From an uncultured Ruminococcus sp. (GTDB lineage: Bacteria; Bacillota; Clostridia; Oscillospirales; Acutalibacteraceae), in assembly GCA_902773265.1 (NCBI GenBank), contig CACYDZ010000104.1, forward strand, positions 1-5,906: a stretch of DNA of 5,906 nucleotides, in the 5' to 3' direction. The notes beneath the pieces were generated by a model that was given only the letters and a program-made list of their open reading frames with translations, was not told the origin of the DNA and did no database searches. The position numbers were made by a program, and so were the translations under genes. Within the stretch, counting starts at the first letter, position 1. The number at the start of each line of letters is the position of its first letter. Shown in pieces: positions 1 through 5,374 of this stretch.

Positions 1-118
1 CCCTTTAAAATCCCACAAGGGGCGTTGCCCCTTGACCCCACGAACTTTTTGAAAAAAGTTCGACAAAAACTTTTATGGCTCACTTCGGTCACGATGGCAG
101 AATTAAGTTAATGACATT
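1..118 (-). repeat. Hairpin-rich dispersed repeat, left copy
   Basis: This stretch is the reverse complement of 5227-5344; aligning by eye gives 9 mismatches in 118 positions and no gaps. It contains a perfect stem (8 bp, 3-nt loop) at 16-34 and a second stem around 41-62, CGAACTTT pairing with AAAGTTCG. Five of the nine mismatches sit together at 49-53, in the loop of that second stem. The copy may extend past the left edge, because the other copy continues into another hairpin. It starts only 6 bp after the uppS stop codon, in the sense of uppS transcription. No transposase or coding frame is associated with it. It could be a REP- or MITE-like element or a 3'-end processing or termination structure; the sequence does not decide which. 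Confidence 0.85.
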
Positions 119-124
119 GGTGTT

Positions 125-889
125 TTATACTCCGCCAAAGCGTCTGTTTCTTTTAGCGTATTCGATGATACACTCATCGACCATTTTTTCCGTAAAATCA
201 GGCCAAAGCACCTCGTCCAAGATGATATATTCCGTATAAGCGGATTGCCAGAGTAAGAAATTGGAAATTCTGTATTCACCACTGGGACGGATAACCAAAT
301 CAGGGTCAGGCTGTCCTGCGGTATAGAGGTTCTGTGAAATCATCTCTTCCGAAATATCTTCAGGATTTATCGTTCCGTCTTTGACCTGTCGGGCAATAAT
401 CTTCATTGCTCTGACAATTTCGTCACGACTGCCATAATTCATAGCAATATTCAGCACCATACCTTTACGGTCAGCCGATTCTCTTTCATTTTCCTCAATC
501 AGGTTCTGCAAGTCTTTGGAAAATGCGGTAGTATCGCCGATAAATCTTACTACGATATCTTCATCTTTAAAATCGCTGATAGCCTCTTCCAGATAGGATT
601 TGAACAATCTCATCAACGACCTGACTTCATCTTCAGGTCGTTTCCAGTTTTCGGTAGAAAAGGCATATACGGTCACATACTTAATGCCGATACGGTCGCA
701 ATACTTGACGATTTTACGGAAAGTCTTTGCTCCTGCACTGTGACCTGCACTTCTGGGAAGATTTCTTTTTTTTGCCCATCTGCCGTTGCCGTCCATGATA
801 AAGCCGATATGTTCAGGCAACTGTACATCTGCCAAAGTAATTTCCCTGTTAGTATTTTCTTTATTTTTAAAAAATGGTAGCATAGGCAT
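125..889 (-). CDS. uppS: Isoprenyl transferase (undecaprenyl diphosphate synthase)
   Basis: This enzyme condenses isopentenyl diphosphate onto farnesyl diphosphate in cis, making the C55 lipid carrier for peptidoglycan and wall polymers at the inner face of the membrane. The 254-residue protein has the usual family length. It shows the catalytic signature MDGNGRWA (32-39, with Asp33 as the Mg-binding aspartate), YAFSTENWKRP (75-85) and the C-terminal block from DPDLVIRPSGE through RISNFLLW (195-214). The latter carries the diphosphate-binding Arg201, Arg207 and Ser209. The common RTSGE is RPSGE here, a substitution I believe is tolerated in the family. The start lies 17 bp after the frr stop. 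The Shine-Dalgarno is weak (GGACGG), which suggests translational coupling; Met3 is an alternative start. The usual next gene, cdsA, is not in view, because a repeat follows the stop and then the window ends. Confidence 0.97.
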   Translation of the reverse strand: MPMLPFFKNKENTNREITLADVQLPEHIGFIMDGNGRWAKKRNLPRSAGHSAGAKTFRKIVKYCDRIGIKYVTVYAFSTENWKRPEDEVRSLMRLFKSYLEEAISDFKDEDIVVRFIGDTTAFSKDLQNLIEENERESADRKGMVLNIAMNYGSRDEIVRAMKIIARQVKDGTINPEDISEEMISQNLYTAGQPDPDLVIRPSGEYRISNFLLWQSAYTEYIILDEVLWPDFTEKMVDECIIEYAKRNRRFGGV

Positions 890-906
890 AGATTTTTACC
901 GTCCGT

Positions 907-1461
907 TCAGATTGACATAATTTCTTTCTGTTTTTTTTCAGCCAGAACATCAATTTCTTTAATGAACTTATCCGTCAAATCCTGTGTTTTCTTTTCAGCC
1001 TGTTTGAGGTCATCTTCAGTAAGTTCACCGCTTTTTTTCATTGCCTTGAACTTATCCACAGTTTCACGCCTGATATTTCTGATACCGACTTTACCTGCTT
1101 CTGCCATTTCTTTGACATCTTTAACCAGCAATTTTCTTCTTTCCTCGGTGAGTGGCGGAAATACCATACGGATAGTTTTACCGTCATTCTGCGGATTGAT
1201 ACCGATATCTGATTTCTGGATAGCCTTTTCGATAGCCCGTAAAGTGGACATATCCCATGGCTGAATAAGTAAAGTTCTTGCTTCGGGAACAGAAACGGCA
1301 GCAAGCTGATTAACAGGAGTAGGTACACCGTAATAATCCACGCTCACCTTATCCAGAACAGAGGGATTTGCTCTTCCTGCTCTTATGGTAGCGAAATCGC
1401 TGTTAAGGTGGTCAATTCTCTTGTTCATTCTTTCTTCTGTTTTTTTCAATACAGTTTTCAT
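907..1461 (-). CDS. frr: Ribosome recycling factor
   Basis: RRF works with EF-G in the cytoplasm to split the post-termination ribosome and free it for another round. The 184-residue product matches the family's length of about 185. The start is clear: AAAGGAG lies 10 nt upstream of the ATG. The N-terminal helix carries the family signature DFATIRAGRANPSVLDKV (about 22-39), followed by the small beta domain with VDYYGVPTPVNQLAAVSVPEAR. The C-terminal half is charged and helical, rich in Lys and Glu, as expected for the three-helix bundle. It lies 37 bp downstream of pyrH and 17 bp upstream of uppS on the same strand, the classical Firmicutes order. Nothing is missing or unusual in the sequence. 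Confidence 0.98.
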   Translation of the reverse strand: MKTVLKKTEERMNKRIDHLNSDFATIRAGRANPSVLDKVSVDYYGVPTPVNQLAAVSVPEARTLLIQPWDMSTLRAIEKAIQKSDIGINPQNDGKTIRMVFPPLTEERRKLLVKDVKEMAEAGKVGIRNIRRETVDKFKAMKKSGELTEDDLKQAEKKTQDLTDKFIKEIDVLAEKKQKEIMSI

Positions 1462-1498
1462 AGGAAAACATCTCCTTTATAAAAAAATACTCAGTATA

Positions 1499-2209
1499 TC
1501 AAGCCTGTGTAACCAGAGTACCGACTTTCTCACCGCATACAGCTGAAATGATATTGTCAGGATTTTCGATACTGAACACCAGAATAGGTATACGATTATC
1601 ATGACATAATGTTGCGGCGGTAGTATCCATGACATTAAGTCCCTTATTGAGAATATCCAGATAAGAAACCTCATCAAACTTCACGGCATTCTTATTGATT
1701 TTGGGGTCACTGTCATAGATACCGTCAACCATAGTTGCTTTCAGAATAACATCAGCTTCGATTTCAGCGGCTCTCAAAGCGGCAGCGGTATCGGTAGAGA
1801 AGAAAGGATTACCCGTACCTCCGCCGAATATGACAACTCTGCCTTTTTCCAGATGTCTTACGGCACGGTTTCTGATATAGGGTTCGGCAACCTGTTGCAT
1901 AGTAATTCCCGTCTGTACTCTGACAACCACATCTAACTGTTCCAAAGCATCCGCAATCCCCAAAGCATTGATAGCCGTTGCCAGCATACCCATATGGTCA
2001 GCTCTTGTTCTGTCCATGCTGCCACTGGAACGACCTCTCCAGAAATTACCGCCTCCGACAACAATCGCAACTTCCACACCCATATCGACCAGTTTTTTAA
2101 TCGGCTCACAGAAAGAAAGAACGGTATCAAAATCTATACCGTGTTTAAGATTGCCAGCCAGTGATTCTCCGCTTAATTTCAGCAAAATTCTTTTATATTT
2201 AGGTGTCAT
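1499..2209 (-). CDS. pyrH: Uridylate (UMP) kinase
   Basis: PyrH phosphorylates UMP to UDP, the committed step towards UTP, CTP and UDP-sugars for wall synthesis. It is an amino-acid-kinase-fold hexamer in the cytoplasm. Visible motifs are [14 protein letters not shown] (6-19), [11 protein letters not shown] (50-60), [13 protein letters not shown] (71-83), the [16 protein letters not shown] stretch (128-143) and [13 protein letters not shown] (157-169). The frame stays open upstream to an ATG at 2275, but I chose the ATG at 2209. It gives the usual 236 residues, starts at the conserved beta strand, and has GGAAAGGA about 10 nt upstream. The longer start would also lie at or above the predicted transcription start near 2272. 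It is the first gene of the operon here; rpsB-tsf, which often precede it, are absent. Confidence 0.97.
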   Translation of the reverse strand: MTPKYKRILLKLSGESLAGNLKHGIDFDTVLSFCEPIKKLVDMGVEVAIVVGGGNFWRGRSSGSMDRTRADHMGMLATAINALGIADALEQLDVVVRVQTGITMQQVAEPYIRNRAVRHLEKGRVVIFGGGTGNPFFSTDTAAALRAAEIEADVILKATMVDGIYDSDPKINKNAVKFDEVSYLDILNKGLNVMDTTAATLCHDNRIPILVFSIENPDNIISAVCGEKVGTLVTQA

Positions 2210-2248
2210 TGTTAAAAATCCTTTCCAAAAAATAAATAAATTCATTGG

Positions 2249-2271
2249 CAGGGAAAAGAGAAAACTCCCTG
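2249..2271 (-). other. Stem-loop at the 5' end of the pyrH leader
   Basis: On the minus strand, CAGGGA (2271-2266) pairs perfectly with TCCCTG (2254-2249) around an 11-nt pyrimidine-rich loop. The stem starts within about two bases of the transcription start predicted from the -10 box, so the mRNA would begin with a hairpin, about 40 nt before the start codon. Such 5'-terminal hairpins are known to protect some mRNAs from 5'-end decay. It is not a terminator, since no U-tract follows the stem. I see no riboswitch motif. The six-pair stem could be chance. Confidence 0.35.
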
Positions 2272-2277
2272 TCAAAT

Positions 2278-2306
2278 AGTATACTATATTTAAGAAATAA
2301 TGTAAA
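2278..2306 (-). promoter_or_regulatory. Predicted vegetative promoter of pyrH-frr-uppS
   Basis: On the minus strand TTTACA (2306-2301) and TATACT (2283-2278) are separated by exactly 17 bp, and each box matches the housekeeping sigma consensus at five of six positions. The expected start near 2272 gives a leader of about 63 nt before the pyrH ATG at 2209. The strength of the match, and its use as the only promoter seen for three essential genes, suggest constitutive transcription. Confidence 0.8.
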
Positions 2307-2355
2307 GTACAATATTGAATAAATTGATGAGTTTAAGGGTTTTGCTCTTAAAGAC

Positions 2356-2472
2356 ATGGCAGAAGACGAAATTACCGAAAGCAAAAAAAGTTTGGCGAAA
2401 CTCTTTACAAAACGGAATGCAGATGATATACTTTATAAAGAGTGTTGGCAGAAGTATATTATTTTTTGTTGA
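2356..2472 (+). other. Doubtful small open frame or gene remnant (38 codons)
   Basis: An ATG at 2356 opens a 38-codon frame ending in TGA at 2472; the frame is open back to 2323. The translation looks protein-like: charged and probably helical, with stretches such as MAEDEITESKKSLAKLF and RNADDILYKECWQKY. However, no convincing Shine-Dalgarno precedes the ATG, and the promoter of the following gene lies inside the frame. I do not recognise it. It may be the decayed end of a lost gene, a short unannotated peptide, or chance. I include it because its composition is unlike random AT-rich intergenic DNA. Confidence 0.25.
2404..2432 (+). promoter_or_regulatory. Predicted extended -10 promoter of the surface-protein cassette
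   Basis: TTTACA (2404-2409) and TATACT (2427-2432) are separated by 17 bp, with a TG dinucleotide one base upstream of the -10 box (2424-2425), forming an extended -10. The hexamers are identical to those of the divergent pyrH promoter. A start near 2439 would give a leader of about 55 nt. It should drive the small sorted protein strongly and, by read-through, the sortase and LCP genes. No operator-like repeat is obvious around it. Confidence 0.8.
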
Positions 2473-2479
2473 TATCAGT

Positions 2480-2487
2480 AAAGGAGG
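2480..2487 (+). promoter_or_regulatory. Strong ribosome binding site that decides between two ATGs
   Basis: AAAGGAGG is almost fully complementary to the 16S anti-Shine-Dalgarno sequence. It lies 3 nt before an ATG at 2491 and 6 nt before a second ATG at 2494. The second spacing is close to optimal, so the product probably begins MLKKVAVV rather than MMLKKVAVV. Confidence 0.75.
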
Positions 2488-2493
2488 CAGATG

Positions 2494-2880
2494 ATGTTGA
2501 AAAAGGTAGCAGTAGTTCTGTTGTTTGCCATAATGATGACGGTAAGTCTATTTACTGTTTCGGCAGCATACAGTCCCGAAATTCCCACAGGAGGAACGGA
2601 AACTTCCACTTGTCCGACTTATCCTAAATGTTGTCGGAGATGGCCCAGAAGAGGCGGTTATGACTATGAATATGGTTATTTCGGTGGTTATGGTGGTTAT
2701 GGTGGCTATGGTGGCTATGGCGGTGTAATTTATACCGGCGGTGGCGGTGGTGTAACCGTTGTGGATATGTCACCAAAAACAGGCTATTCCGACAGCTATG
2801 CTATTCTGACTGTTGCAGGTATCATGATGTGCGGTGGTATTGCTGTATACTCAGGAAAGAAAATGAAAGAACAAAAATGA
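2494..2880 (+). CDS. Small secreted Gly/Tyr-rich protein with SPKTG sorting signal; predicted sortase B substrate
   Basis: This 128-residue protein is probably exported and covalently anchored to peptidoglycan. It has a Sec signal peptide (MLKKVAVVLL, then a hydrophobic run, with a likely cleavage site after VSA near residue 24). Next comes a short region with three cysteines (CPTYPKCC, 40-47) and a basic RRWPRR patch. Then follow four GGY repeats (64-75) and a GGGGG run (82-86). The C-terminus is a full sorting signal: SPKTG at 93-97, a hydrophobic segment at about 102-119, and a basic tail, GKKMKEQK. SPKTG differs from LPXTG but matches the (S/P)PXTG type used by Clostridioides difficile sortase B. 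The gene sits just upstream of a class B sortase. The mature exposed part is only about 70 residues. I recognise no enzymatic or binding domain, so its role is unknown. Confidence 0.85.
   Translation: MLKKVAVVLLFAIMMTVSLFTVSAAYSPEIPTGGTETSTCPTYPKCCRRWPRRGGYDYEYGYFGGYGGYGGYGGYGGVIYTGGGGGVTVVDMSPKTGYSDSYAILTVAGIMMCGGIAVYSGKKMKEQK
2683..2718 (+). repeat. Four tandem 9-bp units encoding Gly-Gly-Tyr
   Basis: Four adjacent 9-bp units, two GGTGGTTAT then two GGTGGCTAT, encode GGYGGYGGYGGY in the sorted protein. The pairs differ only at one synonymous position, which suggests recent unit duplication. Copy number could change by slippage without breaking the frame. Confidence 0.9.
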
Positions 2881-2898
2881 CGAGCATCATGCAATGAG

Positions 2899-2920
2899 CC
2901 ACGCTTTGAGCGTGGTTTTA
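2899..2920 (+). terminator. Intrinsic terminator between the substrate and sortase genes
   Basis: CCACGCT (2899-2905) pairs perfectly with AGCGTGG (2909-2915) around a 3-nt loop, followed by TTTTA. It starts 18 nt after the stop codon of the small surface protein and ends 29 nt before the sortase start. No promoter is visible between it and the sortase gene, so it probably works as a partial terminator, giving much substrate mRNA and less sortase-LCP mRNA. The T-run is short, which fits incomplete termination. Confidence 0.75.
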
Positions 2921-2949
2921 TTGTATCTTATTTATACAAGGAGAGTTTT

Positions 2950-3780
2950 ATGGAAGAAAGAAGCAGAAAATGGGAAATAATCTTTGTCATTTCATTGACG
3001 CTTGTACTGATAGGACTTGTAGCAGTATGCATCTATTTCTATAAGATGTACACAAGCGGAAATGAGTATGATGACCTGAAAAAGAAGGTCACGACATCAT
3101 CACAGATTACCTATACAGGAAATCCCAGTGATAATGACAGTCCTGATGCTCCGCTTGACAATATTGCCCCTGAAACCGTCAAAAAGAACAACGGGATTAA
3201 TTTTACCGAACTTTGGAAAATCAACAAGGATTTGTACGCATGGATAAAAGTTCCCAATACGATGATAGATTATCCCGTTGCCCAATATCTTGGTGATGAC
3301 GACACCTATTATTTACAACACAATATGTATAAAGAGAGTGCTTTTGCGGGTTGTATCTACACCGAAAAAGCGAACCGACAAGACTTTTCCGACCGCAATA
3401 CAGTACTATATGGACACAATATGCAGAATGGTTCCATGTTCAGAGGTCTGCATGAATTTCAGGACAAGTCCTTTTTTGACAAAAACCCGTATATCTATAT
3501 TTATACGCCCGAAAGAACACTGACTTATGAAATTTTTTCTGCCTATGCTTATGATGACAGACACTTACTCAGTTCTTTTAATTACGAAGATGACAAAGTA
3601 TGGAAAGAATATCTTGACTATGCCAGAAAACCTGTCAATTCAGCGATAGGCTATAATTCCAGAAATATAGATGTCACGACATCTGACAGAATTATCACAT
3701 TAAGTACCTGTTTAGGCAGTTCAGGTTCATTACGATATTTGGTACAGGGAGTGTTGATAAAAGATGAACCCGCAGAATAG
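2950..3780 (+). CDS. srtB: Class B sortase
   Basis: This is a membrane-bound cysteine transpeptidase that cleaves its substrate's sorting motif and transfers the protein to the peptidoglycan cross-bridge. The 276 residues begin with a short basic cytoplasmic end, one transmembrane segment (about 10-31) and a polar linker to about 80. The sortase B domain fills the rest: YAWIKVPNTMIDYPV (96-110), the catalytic His156 in LYGHNM, Cys254 in TLSTC, and Arg262. The WIKVPNT and TLSTC blocks, and a single N-terminal anchor, point to class B. The start is set by AAGGAG six bases upstream. The gene overlaps the next one by 17 bp, and its predicted substrate with an SPKTG signal lies directly upstream. 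Class B enzymes usually have one or few dedicated substrates, which suits this pairing. Confidence 0.93.
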   Translation: MEERSRKWEIIFVISLTLVLIGLVAVCIYFYKMYTSGNEYDDLKKKVTTSSQITYTGNPSDNDSPDAPLDNIAPETVKKNNGINFTELWKINKDLYAWIKVPNTMIDYPVAQYLGDDDTYYLQHNMYKESAFAGCIYTEKANRQDFSDRNTVLYGHNMQNGSMFRGLHEFQDKSFFDKNPYIYIYTPERTLTYEIFSAYAYDDRHLLSSFNYEDDKVWKEYLDYARKPVNSAIGYNSRNIDVTTSDRIITLSTCLGSSGSLRYLVQGVLIKDEPAE

Positions 3781-5134
3781 TGGTAAAGAAACAACAGAAA
3801 CAGCTCATTCTCATCACCATCATCACTATCACCGTCACCATTCCTCCAAAAGTTCAAAATCAGAGGAAAAAGGGGTATACGGTCGTCTGCACAGAAAAAA
3901 AGGCAGTTCATCTTCTCATCACCACCATCACAGCAGTCACAGCAGTCACAGTAGCCACAGCAACCACAAAAGCGAACATGAATACGAAGTTCATTACGGA
4001 AAATATGATTTTTCGGTCAATCCTGATGATGAAGGTGTACCCGTAGCGAAATACAGACGAGTTTCCCAGCGTAAGAAGAGAAAAGAACAGGAAGAGAAAC
4101 TGCACCCCAAAAAGAAAAGAAGCAAAGCCTTTATTATTTTCCGCAATACAGGAATTACGATAGCTGTATTACTTGTGGGGATTGCTGTCATTCTGATTGG
4201 TATGATTATGATAGGAAAAAACAGTCTGTTGAATGAAGATAAAATCAGACTGCCGATAAATGTAGAAACAGACGGTGAATACATCATTTATAAAGGACAC
4301 AGGTATAAATTCAATGACAAGGTTTATACGCTGATGTTTTCGGGCATTGACAAAAAAACCAAAGACCACAGTGAAAAGGTATTGGGAACAGCAGGACAGG
4401 CGGACGCTATTTTTTTGTTGGCGATAGATACTACCACGAGCAAATATAAATTAATGGCATTATCGAGAGATACTATGGTTGATGTCAATGTATGCGACAT
4501 GGCAGGAAATTTTACAGGTGTAGAGAAAATGCAGATTTGTCTTGCCCATGCCTACGGAGATGGAGAAGAAACCAGTAACGAGAACCTGAAGCGTTCGATA
4601 AGCCGACTGTTTTACGGAATAACGGTAGATGCTTATTTTACCGTAGACCTTGATGTTATACCGATACTGAATGACGATGTGGGAGGTGTGACGGTTACTG
4701 TTATTGAAGACCTTACCATGTGGAATCCGATTTTCAGAAAAGGTGATATTATCACCTTAACAGGTGACGAAGCAGAAACCTATGTCAGAGCCAGAGATGT
4801 TACAGGTGACGAAAATCAGAACAATCTGCGTATGGAACGACAGAAAAGTTATATAGATGGTTTTGTCAATAACGCTTTGAGTATGACCAGAAGTAATCTT
4901 GGTACACCAATCCGTTTATATAATGATATCATAGAACATAGCCGAACAGATATAACTGTACCTATTATTTCGTATCTGGCAACACTGTTGGTCGGACAGA
5001 ATTTTGAAGCAGATGAAGATATGGTAAAAATTCCCGGTAAAACTGTTATGGGTGAAAAATATGCCGAATATCATGTGGACGAGGAAGGGTTGTTTGATAT
5101 TATCGTACAGACTTATTACACAAGAGCAGACTGA
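3764..5134 (+). CDS. LytR-CpsA-Psr (LCP) family protein with His-rich cytoplasmic N-terminus
   Basis: LCP proteins transfer undecaprenyl-linked glycopolymers, such as teichoic acids or capsule, to peptidoglycan outside the membrane. In this 456-residue protein, residues 1-120 are cytoplasmic; 21 histidines fall between 15 and 77, including two five-His runs and SSH repeats, followed by a Lys/Arg-rich stretch. A transmembrane helix spans about 128-150. The LCP domain then shows MFSGIDKK (191-198), DAIFLLAID (214-222), ALSRDT (232-237, with Arg235 and Asp236) and AHAYGDGEE (261-269). It ends with LTGDEAETYVRARD (332-345) and RMERQK (356-361), so the conserved Arg/Asp residues for the polyprenyl diphosphate are present. 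The start codon lies inside the sortase gene, with AGGGAG 12 nt upstream, so translation is probably coupled. The glycopolymer is unknown. The His-rich extension is not part of the family core; metal binding is a guess. Confidence 0.92.
   Translation: MNPQNSGKETTETAHSHHHHHYHRHHSSKSSKSEEKGVYGRLHRKKGSSSSHHHHHSSHSSHSSHSNHKSEHEYEVHYGKYDFSVNPDDEGVPVAKYRRVSQRKKRKEQEEKLHPKKKRSKAFIIFRNTGITIAVLLVGIAVILIGMIMIGKNSLLNEDKIRLPINVETDGEYIIYKGHRYKFNDKVYTLMFSGIDKKTKDHSEKVLGTAGQADAIFLLAIDTTTSKYKLMALSRDTMVDVNVCDMAGNFTGVEKMQICLAHAYGDGEETSNENLKRSISRLFYGITVDAYFTVDLDVIPILNDDVGGVTVTVIEDLTMWNPIFRKGDIITLTGDEAETYVRARDVTGDENQNNLRMERQKSYIDGFVNNALSMTRSNLGTPIRLYNDIIEHSRTDITVPIISYLATLLVGQNFEADEDMVKIPGKTVMGEKYAEYHVDEEGLFDIIVQTYYTRAD
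3932..3967 (+). repeat. Four tandem 9-bp units encoding Ser-Ser-His
   Basis: Two perfect AGCAGTCAC units are followed by AGTAGCCAC and AGCAACCAC, encoding SSHSSHSSHSNH inside the cytoplasmic His-rich region of the LCP protein. The unit length and copy number match the Gly-Gly-Tyr repeat in the first gene of the cassette. Slippage would add or remove histidines without a frameshift. Confidence 0.88.
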
Positions 5135-5146
5135 AAAATTTTTGCT

Positions 5147-5196
5147 ATGTGTAATTTGTCATTATAGAAAAACAGCTGTAAACCTACACATTTTTT
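5147..5196 (+). terminator. Possible weak terminator after the LCP gene
   Basis: ATGTGTA (5147-5153) pairs with TACACAT (5185-5191), and a run of six T residues covers 5191-5196. The 31-nt loop is large and the stem is AT-rich, so this is a weak candidate. It is listed because it starts 12 nt after the LCP stop and nothing better precedes the downstream repeat. Confidence 0.3.
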
Positions 5197-5226
5197 CAAA
5201 AAGCGGGGCAGGGTCAAGGAACGGTA

Positions 5227-5344
5227 AATGTTATTAACTTAATTCTGTCATCGTGACCGAAGTGAGTCATAAAAGTTTTTGTCGAACTTTTGGGGGAAAG
5301 TTCGTGAGGTCAAGGGGCAACGCCCCTTGTGGGATTTTAAAGGG
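5227..5344 (+). repeat. Hairpin-rich dispersed repeat, right copy
   Basis: This is the inverted partner of 1-118, at about 92% identity by manual alignment. It contains a stem at 5282-5304 with a GGGGG-containing loop, and a perfect stem (8 bp, loop aac) at 5311-5329. It starts 92 bp after the LCP stop and lies in the sense of LCP transcription, just as the left copy lies in the sense of uppS transcription. Neither hairpin has a following T-tract, so a standard intrinsic terminator is not supported. Just upstream, 5209-5219 contains AGGGTCAAGG, which resembles part of the repeat and may be a fragment of an older copy. Confidence 0.85.
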
Positions 5345-5357
5345 CAACGCCCTTTAA
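5337..5357. repeat. Perfect hairpin extending the right repeat copy
   Basis: TTAAAGGGC (5337-5345) and GCCCTTTAA (5349-5357) form a perfect 9-bp stem with loop aac. This loop also closes the neighbouring CAAGGGGC/GCCCCTTG stem. The first half lies inside the shared repeat and the second half beyond it, where the left copy is cut by the window edge. The repeat unit is therefore probably longer than 118 bp. Confidence 0.75.
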
Positions 5358-5374
5358 TCGGCTAAAAACGCAAG

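Noticed and set aside
962..1328. Open frames overlapping frr on both strands
   Set aside because: They lie wholly over a clearly recognised gene, have low-complexity Ser/Leu/Phe-rich products, and lack ribosome binding sites.
2210..2275. Upstream ATG at 2275 extending PyrH by 22 residues
   Set aside because: The predicted transcription start lies near 2272, the extension is hydrophobic and foreign to the family, and the ATG at 2209 has a good ribosome binding site.
3812..3931. Poly-His runs as an engineered affinity tag or vector sequence
   Set aside because: The histidines use mixed CAT and CAC codons, are interspersed with Ser, Tyr and Arg over 60 residues, and continue seamlessly into a native LCP protein.
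3908..4369. Minus-strand frames opposite the LCP gene
   Set aside because: They are antisense to a recognised coding sequence, and their Val/Ala/Met or Phe/Ile-rich products mirror the His/Ser and Lys/Asn codons of the real gene.
1..5344. Composite transposon or site-specific invertible element
   Set aside because: No transposase, invertase or recombinase gene lies between the repeats, no target duplication is visible, and the enclosed pyrH-frr-uppS genes are essential housekeeping genes.
5282..5357. CRISPR array or standard intrinsic terminators in the hairpin region
   Set aside because: There are no regularly spaced direct repeats with unique spacers, and the stems are not followed by T-runs.
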